From Musa acuminata AAA Group (taxonomy: Eukaryota; Streptophyta; Magnoliopsida; Zingiberales; Musaceae), in contig NC_088356.1 of assembly GCF_036884655.1 (NCBI RefSeq), positions 16,277,501 through 16,341,500 of the forward strand: DNA of 64,000 nt, written 5' to 3'. The notes beneath the pieces are model-generated. The model did not search any database. It was not told where the DNA came from and saw only the letters and a program-made list of their open reading frames with translations. The translations under genes were made by a program, and so were the position numbers. Positions 23,415 to 34,042 of this stretch are shown one piece after another. How positions within the stretch are numbered: the stretch's first letter is position 1; every line of letters begins with the position of its first letter.

Positions 23415-24303
23415 AACGTACTAGGCCACTATGCCATAGTCTCTAGACGATATAGGAGAATCCAATCCTTTGGACCTATCTATCCTTAATTATCGTATAC
23501 CTATAGTCCCTCATACATCTAATATCTCAAAGTTCGTACACCGAGCATGGTGCTCTCAAGTCTATACGGTTTCTCTTCGAGTCTCACTCTAATCGGATTC
23601 TCCCGAAGAACTCTTTCTCTCTCAATTCGAATGACCTTGGCCAAGGATTTGTCTAAGCATGAATACATAGGATATTTCTCTCATGATATTGAGAACAGAT
23701 GATTCTCTATCGACACTCAATAGCCCTTATAAGGTTGGCTGCCACTCCCGATGACCGGTTGTGCTAGATCTGAAACCTCCAAACATATAAGTTCAGTATC
23801 AAATAGTGGAGTACTCATACAGGACATCCTTGGCATTTCAAGTCTAAGGTTCAAGTATACCACTAGTATGATAAAATCATTGTTTGACAATGAGGTATCA
23901 TCAACCATCTAGTATTCTATAAGCAGATCTATCAATGAACTTATTCTCTAATGAACACCTACACTATATCCCTAGTGTTCCAATATGAGTAGCTATGAGA
24001 TTAGCCACCTCCATCATATGTATGGGTATACATCGCACTAGTCTATCTAGTTATCTCGATGTCTCTCTCGAGTAACCTATGATCAGAATTATTTAGGGTC
24101 TATGTTTAAAGGTAAATCAGTCTCATTATCCTTATCTCATCACAATCCAATTCCCATTGTACATATTCATGAACATCACAATACATGCAACAGGTAATAT
24201 AAAGTAAGAAAAATACCAAATAAATAATAAGCAAAAAGAGTGTGTATCATATCACATGTGTCATCACTCATGTGATTGGCTTGCAGGGCACCAATGACTA
24301 GCA
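23415..24303 (-). repeat. 3' LTR of C3, second part
   Basis: AACGTACTAGG … GACTAGCA, matching the second half of the LTR 233-1948. Followed on the plus strand by ATCTCCCACTTGAC, which on the minus strand is the polypurine tract GTCAAGTGGGAGAT of C3. Confidence 0.8.
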
Positions 24304-24445
24304 ATCTCCCACTTGACCCAAAGTTAATCACATATGTGTCTGATCCCCATCAGACCTCTGTGACACTCAAAGGCAATCTGAAACAACGGCATTATTAATG
24401 GATCTACGATGTTATCTTTGGATGGAACTCTTTCCACTACTATAT
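24304..24445 (-). pseudogene. End of C3 pol and polypurine tract
   Basis: Homologous to 1949-2090 (same TGTGTCTGATCCCCATCAGACC block). It is the last part of the C3 internal region before the 3' LTR. It is cut at TATAT by gypsy element G1 and resumes at 34043. Confidence 0.8.
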
Positions 24446-24795
24446 TGTTAGGACCATTTTTCTGAGCTTTTGAATAATGTTTATTGAGTCAATTTAGTCC
24501 AGTTATTTATTAAGTCTATTTAGTTATGTTAGAGTTGGATAGAGGTTTATTTAATATTTATTTATTATTAAGAGTCCAAGTCCAAGTGGACTCTAGGTGG
24601 AACTCTATAAATAGTGATGTAACTCTTTCTTTAAATCAATGAATCAATCAATTAATGAAATGTTATTCCACTCTGTGGACAAACCCTAGGAGGTCGATCC
24701 CCTCGAAGTGATCAAGGAGGCCGATCCCCTCGAAGCGATCATTATCATTCCCTTTTCTCCCGTTTCTTCCATGATAAGACCTTAGGGTCTTATCA
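24446..24795 (+). repeat. 5' LTR of G1
   Basis: 350 bp, TGTTAGGACC … GGGTCTTATCA. TATAAATA box at 24606-24613. It contains two copies of a ~25-bp block 'AGGAGGCCGATCCCCTCGAA'; the 3' LTR has three, so this is a variable tandem repeat. Confidence 0.88.
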
Positions 24796-24945
24796 ATTGG
24801 TATCAGAGCGACAATAAGACTTTAGGGTCTTATCAATTAGTATCAAAGTGACGATAAGACTTTAGAGTCTTATCATTTGGTATTAGAGCCTTATCATTTC
24901 TTTTACAATAAGACTTTAGGGTCTTATCATTTGGTATCAGAGCGG
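24770..24945 (+). repeat. Degenerate tandem units of hairpin plus primer-binding site (G1)
   Basis: Four imperfect units, each an inverted repeat GATAAGAC…GTCTTATC followed by a version of TTGGTATCAGAGC (at about 24797, 24837, 24878 and 24930). The first follows the LTR end directly and is the likely primer-binding site. The others are mutated or shortened. Confidence 0.75.
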
Positions 24946-25816
24946 CGATCCTTAGCATTCTTGCTGCAGCATTGCCATAGCTATCTAAAAAAAAAAGAGA
25001 GAGAAAGAGATCATTTGAGAAAGGTTGAAGCCAGCAGCCACTGACCACCACCGCGAGAAGGAAACTCCGCTTCCGGCCACCGACCACCACTGCCTTCTCC
25101 ACCGACGCCGCTGCTTCCCGACCGGCAACCACCGCCGCCGCTATTCCCCGGCCAGGAGACGACGCTACCAGCGTCCATCCCAGCCCTACTGCCGTTGCCC
25201 GCCTCCCCTTGGGTCGCAGCCGTAGCCGCTCGACCTCCCCTCGTCGGTGATCGTTGGTGACACTGCTTCCAGCCACGCCACCACTACTGCCTCCTTCTTC
25301 ACCGCCGCACCGCCGTTGCCAGCATCGCCAGCGGCTCCGGCTGTGGTGCGATAGAAACAAAGCACCCTGTCTCCTATCTCTAGCATTGCAACTTCCCGGC
25401 CAACGACAACGCTCGCTGCCTTTTTCTCCACCATCGCCGCTGCTTCCTGATCACTCGATCACCGCCACCCACCTCTTAGCCGCAACCCTCGCCATGCCCC
25501 ACCACACCCCCCCCCTGGGTCGCAGCCATAGCTGTCGGTTGCCGTAGCCCTCGTTGTAACAGTTGTAGAAACAGAGCTTCCTCTGTTGCTGCAACCCCCG
25601 TCGATCCCAACCATGACCCTCGCTGCCTCCTTCTCCACGCCAACGCTGCGCTCCGGCCAACAACCACCGCTGCTGCCAGCCACCGCAGCCTTCTCCTCAA
25701 CCACTCATGATCCTTCCGGCCAACTCCTTCGGTGGTGCGATAAAAACAGAGTATGCAGCAACCACCACGCAGCAACAAAAATAGTGGCACCCTCTATTAC
25801 CGCAGCCGCCGATTGT
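24946..25816 (+). other. GC-rich leader of G1, first part
   Basis: CCG/CCA-rich sequence with 'GAAACAGAG' repeats. Overlapping ORFs in several frames on both strands are typical of GC-rich low-complexity DNA and are not conserved between G1 and G2, so I do not call genes. It is cut at 25817 by copia element E and continues at 31820. Confidence 0.6.
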
Positions 25817-26341
25817 TGTTGAATCTCGTAATTTGATGATGAAACCACTTGATATGTGTTTATAATTTAAACTGCATTTTAAGTGATGCAGGTCTACTCG
25901 ATCAGGATTAGACAGTTGACACAGGAGGAATTGACGTTGCGCCGAAAGAGATCACGTCAGGATATTGGATGGCTGAATGCTTCGGACGTCGGGCATCGGG
26001 CCAAGGAGAGCGAAATTGCGCCAAGGATATCGGGGTTGCGGAGGTCAACCGCCGATTGGGCAACCAGCCGCAAGAGAGGACGATGCACCGAAGAATCGGA
26101 CGAAGCACCAACCAATGACGTGTCGGGCAACAGAATGTCAATTCGCATTGTAATAATTGTCTAGATCGGAGTAGAGTTTTGGTTTGTATGTGCAGGATTA
26201 ACTACGATAACGATGAAGACATAAAGTGAAACAAAGTGCTGGAGTCAAGCGCGAATGATTCGTTGGGAGTTCGAGAGTTCGACGGAAGTCCGAAGGTTCG
26301 TCGGGAATGCTGCCGGAACTAGCCGAGAATGAGTAGGGAGC

Positions 26342-26635
26342 TTGCCGAAGGGTTTTTCGGAAGCTCGCCGGAAGGTTCGTTGGAAGTTCGCGGAGCTCAC
26401 CGAGAAAGATCGGAGCTTACCGAAGAAGCTCGTTGGAACTCGCCAAGATCAAATCGTGAACTCTAGGAGCTTGCCGGGAGTCCGCAGAATGGTTTCCGAG
26501 AGTTTATCGGAAGACCGTCGGAAGTTCGCCGGAAGCTCGCCGGAAGAAGTCTTGACTTACGGACTTTGTAATAGCTTAGAAAATATCTTTAAATTCGTAG
26601 TTAGCATGTTAATTAGGGTTAGTATTAGGTGTTAA
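26342..26635 (+). CDS. Small ORF in the LTR U3 (status uncertain)
   Basis: 97 codons, Arg/Lys/Ser-rich ('MPKGFSEARRKVRWKFAEL', 'RSLPGVRRM', 'DRRKFAGSSPEE'). Open at the same place in both LTRs of A (10539-10246 and 15908-15615), and related open frames occur in the J and K LTRs (45548-45952, 52236-52547, 57058-57396). No known domain. The underlying DNA is a degenerate repeat of GGAAGCTCGCCGGAAG-like words, which by itself may keep the frame open. It lies upstream of the TATA box, so an LTR transcript would contain it only at the 3' end. Protein-coding status is unproven. Confidence 0.3.
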   Translation: MPKGFSEARRKVRWKFAELTEKDRSLPKKLVGTRQDQIVNSRSLPGVRRMVSESLSEDRRKFAGSSPEEVLTYGLCNSLENIFKFVVSMLIRVSIRC

Positions 26636-26727
26636 TCCTATAACCCAAGTAGGGGCCAATTGGGCCCGAGTTCGGACTTGTTTGGGCCAAGTTTGGAGCC
26701 CAACCAGTGAGCTGAATTGGCCTAGGC

Positions 26728-26815
26728 AGTGGCACCGCCTAGTACCCGAGAGCTAGGCGGTGACACCTCCTGGGCTGGGCGGTGGCACCGCTTGGCTGGG
26801 CAGTGGCACCGCCAA
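26728..26815 (+). promoter_or_regulatory. Palindrome array upstream of the TATA box (E)
   Basis: About five copies of GGCGGTGRCACCGCC-type palindromes, 60-150 bp upstream of the TATA box at 26875; more decayed than in A and J. Confidence 0.65.
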
Positions 26816-27388
26816 CATCGGGAACATAAGAGAATTCAAATTTTTGGAGCCCAAATTTGAATCCTCTTGAGGCCTATAAATACCCCTCAAGTCTCAGCTG
26901 AGAAGACAACTTTTTGAGCAGCAAGTGTTTGAGAGAAAGGTCTTAGAAAAGTCCTAGCTAATCTTGTTTTCATTTTGCTAGTGTTCACCTCCTTCTTTCT
27001 TGCTGAAAATTTGTAAGAGAGTGAACCACTTGTAAAGAGTTGTAAGAGGGGTATTTTACCCTTCCCTTTCAAGAGATTTGCTAGTGGAAGGTGGGAGCCT
27101 CATCGAAGAGGGGCCTCGCAAGTGGATGTAGGTCATTTGACCGAACCACTTTAAAATCGGTGTAATCTCCGGTTTGCGTTTATGTTTATGCATTTATCTT
27201 TCTGCAAACCTTTACTTTGCTAAGTTCACTGCCCTCATCTTATTACGTACGCTTTCAACGCAATTGAAACGGTTTCAAACGAAATATTATTTTTATCGTA
27301 CGAAAGATTTTCTAAAACCGAAGTTTTAATCCACTACACTAATTCACCCCCCCCCCCCCCCCCTCTTAGTGCCGCTCCGATCCTAACA

Positions 27389-27402
27389 ATTGGTATCAGA
27401 GC
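27389..27402 (+). promoter_or_regulatory. Primer-binding site of E
   Basis: ATTGGTATCAGAGC directly after the 5' LTR, a perfect match to the plant initiator tRNA-Met primer site. Confidence 0.92.
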
Positions 27403-27438
27403 CACATTTTTCTACCTTGGTTTAACACCCAAATAGAA

Positions 27439-28383
27439 ATGGCTCTTTACGGCTTTCAAGAGGGTCACTCTCTCATTTGTCCTCCCTTTTTCAATGGTAC
27501 GGACTACACTTATTGGAAAACTCGAATGAGAGTTTTCTTACTTTCTTTGGATTTAAATTTATGGCACATAGTCGAAAATGGATTTGAAATGTCTTCTCTT
27601 CCAATGAACCAATGGAATGATTTGGAGAAGAAGATGTTTTCTGTAAACGCAAAGGCTATGAATGCCTTATTTTACGCTTTAGACAAAAATGAGTTCAATC
27701 GGGTTTCTTTATGTGAAACGGCTTTCGACATATGGCACACTCTTGAAATCACACACGAAGGCACTTCTAGAGTTAAAGATTCGAAAATCAACATTTTAAT
27801 GCATGATTTCGAGCTTTTCCAAATGAAGCCGAGCGAAACCATTGTTGACATGTACACCCGTTTCACGGATGTCGTCAATGGTTTACAAGCTCTTGGCAAA
27901 TGTTTCTCAAATTTTGAACTTGTTAGTAAAGTTTTACAATCACTTTCTAAAGCTTGGGAATCAAAAGTAACGGCAATACAAGAAACAAAAGATTTAAATA
28001 TTTTTCCACTTGAAGAACTTATCGGCTCATTAATGACAATAGAAATGGTGCGCAATGCACATGATGAACACAATGAACACTTGAACCACCTTCCAAAGAA
28101 CAGGAAGGATTTGGAACCTCGGACAAATGAATACCACTTGAGCGATGACTCAAGTGATGAGGACAATGATGAACTTGAACTTCGAACACCAACTCTTAAT
28201 AAGTTCATTAAACAAAAATCTAAAATAAACAATGAACTTGAATGGAGGAAGAGGCCAAAGAAAAGGAAGGCACCCAAGGATGAATCAAGAAGTTCCAAAG
28301 GTGAAACGACGAATTGGGCTTTGACGGGCTTCGACTACAAGGTAAGTAACTCAACTCTCTTGAATTATTTTGAAATTACTTGA
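27439..28383 (+). CDS. Copia gag (UBN2 type) of E, intact ORF
   Basis: 314 codons without interruption. It forms the capsid of the virus-like particle in copia elements. N-terminal 'FNGTDYTYWKTRM' (residues ~18-30, DUF4219-like), then 'NALFYALDKNEFNR', 'AFDIWHTLEITHEGTSRVKDS' and 'MKPSETIVDMYTRFTDVVN' (UBN2 core), 'PLEELIGSLMT', an acidic 'LSDDSSDEDNDELEL' segment and a basic 'RKRPKKRKAP' segment. There is no CCHC zinc knuckle, unlike J and K. The start is the first ATG, 37 bp after the primer-binding site, and aligns with A. The last 13 codons are read through CAAG|GTAAGT at 28338-28347, where homology to other gags ends. No pol follows. Confidence 0.88.
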   Translation: MALYGFQEGHSLICPPFFNGTDYTYWKTRMRVFLLSLDLNLWHIVENGFEMSSLPMNQWNDLEKKMFSVNAKAMNALFYALDKNEFNRVSLCETAFDIWHTLEITHEGTSRVKDSKINILMHDFELFQMKPSETIVDMYTRFTDVVNGLQALGKCFSNFELVSKVLQSLSKAWESKVTAIQETKDLNIFPLEELIGSLMTIEMVRNAHDEHNEHLNHLPKNRKDLEPRTNEYHLSDDSSDEDNDELELRTPTLNKFIKQKSKINNELEWRKRPKKRKAPKDESRSSKGETTNWALTGFDYKVSNSTLLNYFEIT

Positions 28384-31198
28384 AGTTTTTCATGAGTTCT
28401 TAATTTAGATAGTAGGAATAGGAAAAAAAAAAATTATTTTTCAAAAATTATATCATGTTTTTCTTTTTTAGCATCTTTAAAAAAATTAAAAATTTGATCA
28501 ATGAAAAGTATATTGCTAAGGTTTCATGCATGTTATGTTTTGAAATGTTGAATGATGTTTGCAACATTATGGATTATAGTTATATGATATGTGATAATGC
28601 TTAGGATTAATCCATGCATGTGTATTTTGATGATTTTATGTCATGCATGAGTTTTTGAAGTAAATGTTGATTTGATACTCTCATTTTGGATTAACATGTT
28701 TTTGGTTTAATCATTTTTATGACGAATTAAGATGACATTCTCATGACATATTAAGATGACATAGTGCATGTACATCTATGTATGAATTTCTTGATAGTCT
28801 TTTGATGATAGATGTGATATCATGATGTTTTATTTTTGATGTGTTTGGTCTTGACGGCTTTATGACGAAACTTATGTTTTGACTTTAAATGATGATACAA
28901 TGTTTTCACAAAAAGACTTGAACACTCTCACATGAAATCAATTGTATGAAATGGAAATGAATTTTCTATTCTATTGAGATTAATGAATTTATTTTACCAA
29001 TCTTATGAATCTCATGAAAATAAACATGATGAATATTTTATAAATGAGTTGTCTTATAAGATTTTGCCTTTACATCTTGAACTTTAATGCTTATATTGAT
29101 TTGGCATATAAAGACTAAGGCATGCTCATAAGAAGCAAATCACATGAATAGAAATTTATAAAAATGAAATGTAATCCTCTATCTTATTGATTTCTACCTA
29201 AGAGACCAATAAAACTATCTATGCCATTTTGAATCTCTTGAAAGAAATGTTGAGATTTTGATGATTTGGATGATTTGAATTTGAATGAGTTTTATTCAAA
29301 ATCATGATCTTGATTCCGTGATATTTACAAATTAAGATTTATTATGAATCAAGATTTTTTCATTAATCGATCTCCTAAGATTTTCTTTTGATTATTTATG
29401 AGTAGGTTTTTCAAAAAGAAATCATGCCTTTTGGTATTCATATGTTCTAATCTTTCATGATATGTTTTTTATACAATTCCTTGTATTCATGAAATATTTA
29501 TCGCATCACCCAATTACTTTCTTCTTGATATTCCTTATGTGGTGATTAAAATTATGCATGAAATACTCTTAATATTATTTTGATGTATACAAATGAAAAG
29601 TTATAATCATGAATGATCGGATGAAATTTGACAAGTTAATATCTTCATGATTTGAAATATTTATAATTTGAAATTATGCATGCAATTGCTTTGTATTGTG
29701 ATGATATATGCATCATGAATACTTTATTATCATACATGAAAATAGTGATAAACATCTTGAAAATAAATGTTTGTATCATGTTAGATGATTTTACATTTTG
29801 TGCATGATGAGTTATAGTGATGATTGAAACAATGATTGAAATGCTTTAAATGATGAATGTTTGGTATCATGATCAACATGTTGATAAATGCTTGAAAATT
29901 TTAATGTTTGAGTATCATGTATGATATGCTTATTAATTATGATTGATTTATTTTTTGGTATCGTGCATGAAAAATAAGGTTATTGAAATTGTGTATGTTT
30001 TAATTTGAATATATAATGATGCACAAATAAGAATGATACTTACCTTTGTCATAATATGAAAATTGATATAAGGGTCTTCCCTTCTTTTTGACAATGACAA
30101 AGGGGGAGCAAGAATTTCTAGCGTGGACATCATGAAAAGAGGCAAACTAACTAGCTTGCACAATTCAAGATGAAAGCAAAAATTGCACTTCTCAAAAGAG
30201 AAGATGCAAATGTAACATTTGCCAAATTGTTTGCTTGCCTCATGTAAAACATTATCTCTTGCTAGTTTGGCATTTTTGCTAGCTTGTATGTTGCAAAACT
30301 TGATAACTTTTTCAAACATTTTGCTAGCTTACACTTTGCAAAGAAAGCAAAAATGACACTTCTAGAAGAAAGAGCTTGTTATTTTGAACATCACAAGCTT
30401 GCCTATCTTAAGAAACAAAAATTACAAAAGTGCTATCTTGCCTATCTCAAGAAGCAAAACTTGCAACTTGCACATTGCAATAGGAAGCAAGAATTATGAG
30501 CTTACACAAGAAAGCTATCTTGCATTTGCTTTCGAAATTTTTGCTAGCTTGTATATTGTGAAACTTACATATCGTAAAAATTGCTAGCTTGTAGTCTAAA
30601 GAGAAGCAAAATATTGCTATCTCAAAAGAAGCAAATATGCTATCTTGCCTATCTTAAGAGGCAAAAATGCTAACTTGCACATCTAGCAAAACTTGACAAA
30701 TTTGCATATTTCAAGAAGCAAGAGTTACTTTCTTGAACATCTCAATATTGCTAGCTTGCATGATGTAGAACTTGCTATCTTGAACATTACCAAAAGTGCT
30801 ATCTTGTATGCCGTAAAACTTGCATATCTAAAACTTGATAGCTTCAATGTCCTAAGCATGATGCATTACTTGCTAAATTTTCTAGCTTCAAAATAGCATG
30901 ATGATAAAACTTAATATTATGTTTTTCATACAATGAGTTGAACTTATATTACAAACACAAAGAATAGTTGTACTTCTCCTTTTTGTTGATGACAAAGGGG
31001 GAGAAGTATGTTGATGACATGATATGCATAAGTTTATGCATATGTTCATGATGATGTGTTGCAAATATTCATGATGAATATTGCAATGACTTGAATTCAG
31101 TTTGAATTCAAGGTTCTATCAATATGGCATATTGATAGGGGGAGTTTGTTTAAACTTCGGGAGTTAAGGTTAACTCCGTCATCAAGTGGTTGTCATCA
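28384..31198 (+). other. Long non-coding tract of E
   Basis: AT-rich DNA with no supported gene. It holds polypurine-like motifs 'TGACAAAGGGGGAG' near 30100 and 30995, and a degenerate minisatellite of roughly 30-45-bp units based on 'GCTAGCTTG', 'GCTATCTTG' and 'GAAGCAAAA' at about 30120-30890. The small ORFs there are low-complexity and not shared with A, D or H. Confidence 0.75.
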
Positions 31199-31214
31199 TC
31201 AAAAAGGGGGAGAT
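31199..31214 (+). promoter_or_regulatory. Polypurine tract of E
   Basis: AAAAAAAGGGGGAGAT immediately before the 3' LTR (TGTTGAATC at 31215): the site where plus-strand DNA synthesis is primed. Confidence 0.88.
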
Positions 31215-31819
31215 TGTTGAATCTCGTATTTTGATGATGAAACCACTTGATATGTGTTTATAATTTAAACTGCATTTTGAGTGATGCAGGTCTACTCGAT
31301 CAGGATTAGACAGTTGACGCAGGAGGAATTGACGTTGCGCCGGAAGAGATCACGTCAGGATATTGGATGGCTGAATGCTTCGGACGTCGGGCATCGGGCC
31401 AAGGAGAGCGAAATTGCGCCAAGGATGTCGGGGTTGCGGAGGTCAACCGCCGATTGGGCAACCAGCCGCAAGAGAGGACGATGAACCGAAGAATCGGACG
31501 AAGCACCAACCAATGACGTGCCGAGCAACAGAATGTCAATTCGCGTTGTAATAATTGTCTAGATCGGAGTAGAGTTTTGGTTTGTGTGTGCAGGATTAAC
31601 TACGATAACGATGAAGACATAAAGTGAAACAAAGTGCTGGAGTCAAGCGCGAAGGATTCGTTGGGAGTTCGAGAGTTCGACGGAAGTCCGAAGGGTCGTC
31701 GGGAATGCTGCCGGAACTAGCCAAGAATGAGTAGGGAGCTTGCCGAAGGGTTTTTCGGAAGCTCGCCAGAAGGTTCGTTGGAAGTTCACGGAGCTCACCG
31801 AGAAAGATCGGAGCTCACC
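31215..31819 (+). repeat. 3' LTR of E, truncated
   Basis: Matches 25817-26420 of the 5' LTR with few changes, then stops inside U3. The TATA box and everything downstream are missing. Confidence 0.88.
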
Positions 31820-32254
31820 AATCCCTCGTTCGGCAGCAGCCACCCTCTAATAGCGAACGCAGCAACCGCAGCAAGTATGCTGCCCTGCCTCAACCCCAGC
31901 AGCGCACGCAACACCGATTCCTCTTCTCAACCTCGGCCGCTTCAACGCCGCCTCCCCCTTGCTTAGCATATTCTACCACAATCGCAGGTTGCCATCACCA
32001 TAGCCTCAACCCCGTTGCTTGGCGATCGCCCCTTGGGTCACAGCAGTTGTAGCCACATCAACGCAATCGCCTTTCAACCCCGGCGCTCTCACCCCATGCA
32101 GCGATAGAAACAGGGTAGCAACTCTTCCTCCAACTCAGTGACTATAGCATTGCCCTCGGCGTCCACCTCCTCGGCAACTTCGCATCGACAGTGTTGATGC
32201 CCTTGACCGACACCAAAAATAGGAATTGAGATTACAGATTTGCAGTCTTACACA
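31820..32254 (+). other. GC-rich leader of G1, second part
   Basis: Similar in composition and word content to the G2 leader at 36700-36950 (GCAGCGA, CCACAGCAAG, 'CCAACACCAAAAATA' before gag). No gene. Confidence 0.65.
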
Positions 32255-33573
32255 ATGGCCACTAATAACTCGGTGAAAGCACAAATGGAAGCATTGGAAA
32301 TCAGAATTGAGCACCGACTGCAAGAAACACTTAATGATTTCAAAAAGAGCCTACTGGAGAGCCTCAACAAATTTCAACAAAATGGGGGCTCAAGTTCTAC
32401 GTTGCATAGATCTAAAAATACAGGAAAAAGGGCCCAAGATTGTGACACAAACTACTCACACATGAAGGTGGAATTTTCGAGATGGAAAGATGGAGATCCA
32501 ACTAGTTGGATTTCTAGGGCAGAAATTTTTTTTTCCATTTTCATAGAACTCCAGAAGAATCCAAGGTGGAAATAGCCTCAATCCAGCTCGATGGCGATAC
32601 ACTCCAATGATACGATTGGTATGAAATTGTCTACGGAGTTCCTTAATGGGAGAAGTTTAAAAGAGGGCTTCTTATTTGATTTGGTCCATCCGAATATGAG
32701 AATGTTGATGGCCAGCTCACCAAAATTTGTTAAACTTCTACAGTGTTGGAATATCATAGTAGGTTTGAAAGATTGTCAAATCAAGCTAGAGATTGGTCAG
32801 AACGACAGCTTCTGGATACATTTATTGAAGGGCTTAATCCGGAAATTTGGTGTAAAGTTAAGGCTCGTCAACCCCACACCATGATGGCTGCGATTTCATT
32901 TGCATGCCTACATGAGAAAAAAATCAGCATGGAATATCGTCGAAACAAAGGTGTCAATAAATAGGTGATCAGCAAGCAGCACACCCCATCTACTCCCAGT
33001 CAAAATCCTATCACTTGCAGACTTACCCAAGAAGAGCTTAAAGAAAGATCAACGAAGGGCTTGTGCTGGCATTGCGATGAAAAGTGGAGTAAGGAGCACC
33101 GATGCAAACAAGGGCAGCTTCTAATGATTGAACCAATTGGAGAGGAACTGAAAGCTAAGAATGTAGACTCCGATCATGAAGGTATAAATTCTAATGAAGA
33201 TATTAGACCTACCATACATACAATGCATGCATTAACCATCTACTCTAACCCGCAAACTATGGAAGTTGGCGGAACTCTGGAACATCAGCCTATTATAGTT
33301 TTGATTGATATTGGTAGCACTAACAATTTAATGGACAATGAGACTATTGACCGATTGGCCCACTACATTGAAGACTATGACAGATTCGAAGTAAAGACTG
33401 TTAATGGATGGATTCTCACTTCTGATAGCAAAGGTTCAATGATAAAATTGATTATACAGGGCCAGAAGTTTCTTGCAATGATTACTACACTGAAAGACCG
33501 ACCTGTTGCTTACACTATCAAAAAGTGGAGACCATACTTACTTGATCAATGGGTTGTGATGCGTTGCAGATAG
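32255..33573 (+). pseudogene. Gypsy gag-protease of G1
   Basis: Gag begins at 32255 ('MATNNSVKAQMEALEIRIE'). A frameshift in a T run near 32530 and stops in the core break it ('DGDTLQ*YDWYE', 'KFKRGLLI*FGPSEYE'). It resumes with 'EYHSRFERLSNQARDWSER' and 'PEIWCKVKARQP'. From 32965 a 202-codon open part carries an intact zinc knuckle (GLCWHCDEKWSKEHRC), an acidic linker and the protease, whose active site is D-I-G-S instead of D-T-G-S. The frame then runs from protease directly into 'AYTIKKWRPYLLDQ', a piece of RNase H, and stops. RT and integrase are missing. Confidence 0.85.
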
Positions 33574-33659
33574 TCTATGGCTAAAGTGCTGAAAGAGAAG
33601 CTCCCCGAGATTGATGCTGCTCAGCCTTGAGGATAAGGTTGATTTGAAGAGGGAGGAAC

Positions 33660-34037
33660 TATTAGGACCCTTTTTCTTAGCTTTTGAATAATATTTATTG
33701 AGTCTGTTTAGTCCAGTTGTTTATTAAGTATGTTTAGTTCAGTTAGAGTCGGATAGAGGTTTATTTAATATTTATTTATTATTAAGAGTCCAAGTCTAGG
33801 TGGACTATAGGTGGAACTCTATAAATAGTGATGTAACCCTTTCTTTAAATCAAGGAATCAATCAATCAATGAAATGTTATTCCACTCTATGGACAAACCC
33901 TAGGAGGCTGATCCCCTCGAAGTGATCAAGGAGGGCCGATCCCCTCGAAGCGATCAAGGAGGCCGATCCCCTCGAATCAATCATTATTATTCCCTTTTCT
34001 CTCATTTCTTCCACGATAAGACCTTAGGGTCTTATCA
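33660..34037 (+). repeat. 3' LTR of G1
   Basis: TATTAGGACCC (TG to TA) … GGGTCTTATCA, 378 bp. It has three copies of the GGCCGATCCCCTCGAA block against two in the 5' LTR. A purine tract GAAGAGGGAGGAAC precedes it. Confidence 0.88.
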
Positions 34038-34042
34038 TATAT

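Larger units (their letters stand above)
25817..27388 (+). repeat. 5' LTR of E
   Basis: 1572 bp, TGTTGAATCTCG … GATCCTAACA. TATA box at 26875-26882. A palindrome array (26728-26815) lies just upstream. The conserved U3 ORF (26342-26635, 97 codons) is open. A run of 17 C near the end (27347-27363) is an expanded form of the C tract found in all related LTRs. Confidence 0.92.
25817..31819 (+). mobile_element. E: gag-only non-autonomous Ty1/copia element, 3' truncated
   Basis: Plus-strand relative of A. Complete 5' LTR (25817-27388), primer-binding site, an intact gag ORF, a long non-coding tract, polypurine tract, and a 3' LTR that stops after about 605 bp at 31819, where G1 leader sequence resumes. 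Because the 3' end is lost no TSD can be checked. No pol domain is present. Confidence 0.88.
24446..34037 (+). mobile_element. G1: pol-deleted Ty3/gypsy element, TSD TATAT
   Basis: LTRs 24446-24795 and 33660-34037, with perfect TSD TATAT at 24441-24445 and 34038-34042. Internal order: repeated primer-binding sites, GC-rich leader (with copia E inserted), gag, protease, then a short RNase H stub and the 3' LTR. RT and integrase are absent. It shares this deletion with G2. Confidence 0.88.

Noticed and set aside
27347..27363. 17-C run as a G-quadruplex signal
   Set aside because: The C tract is present at 5-17 bp in all related LTRs and its length varies freely, which fits slippage; no further support.
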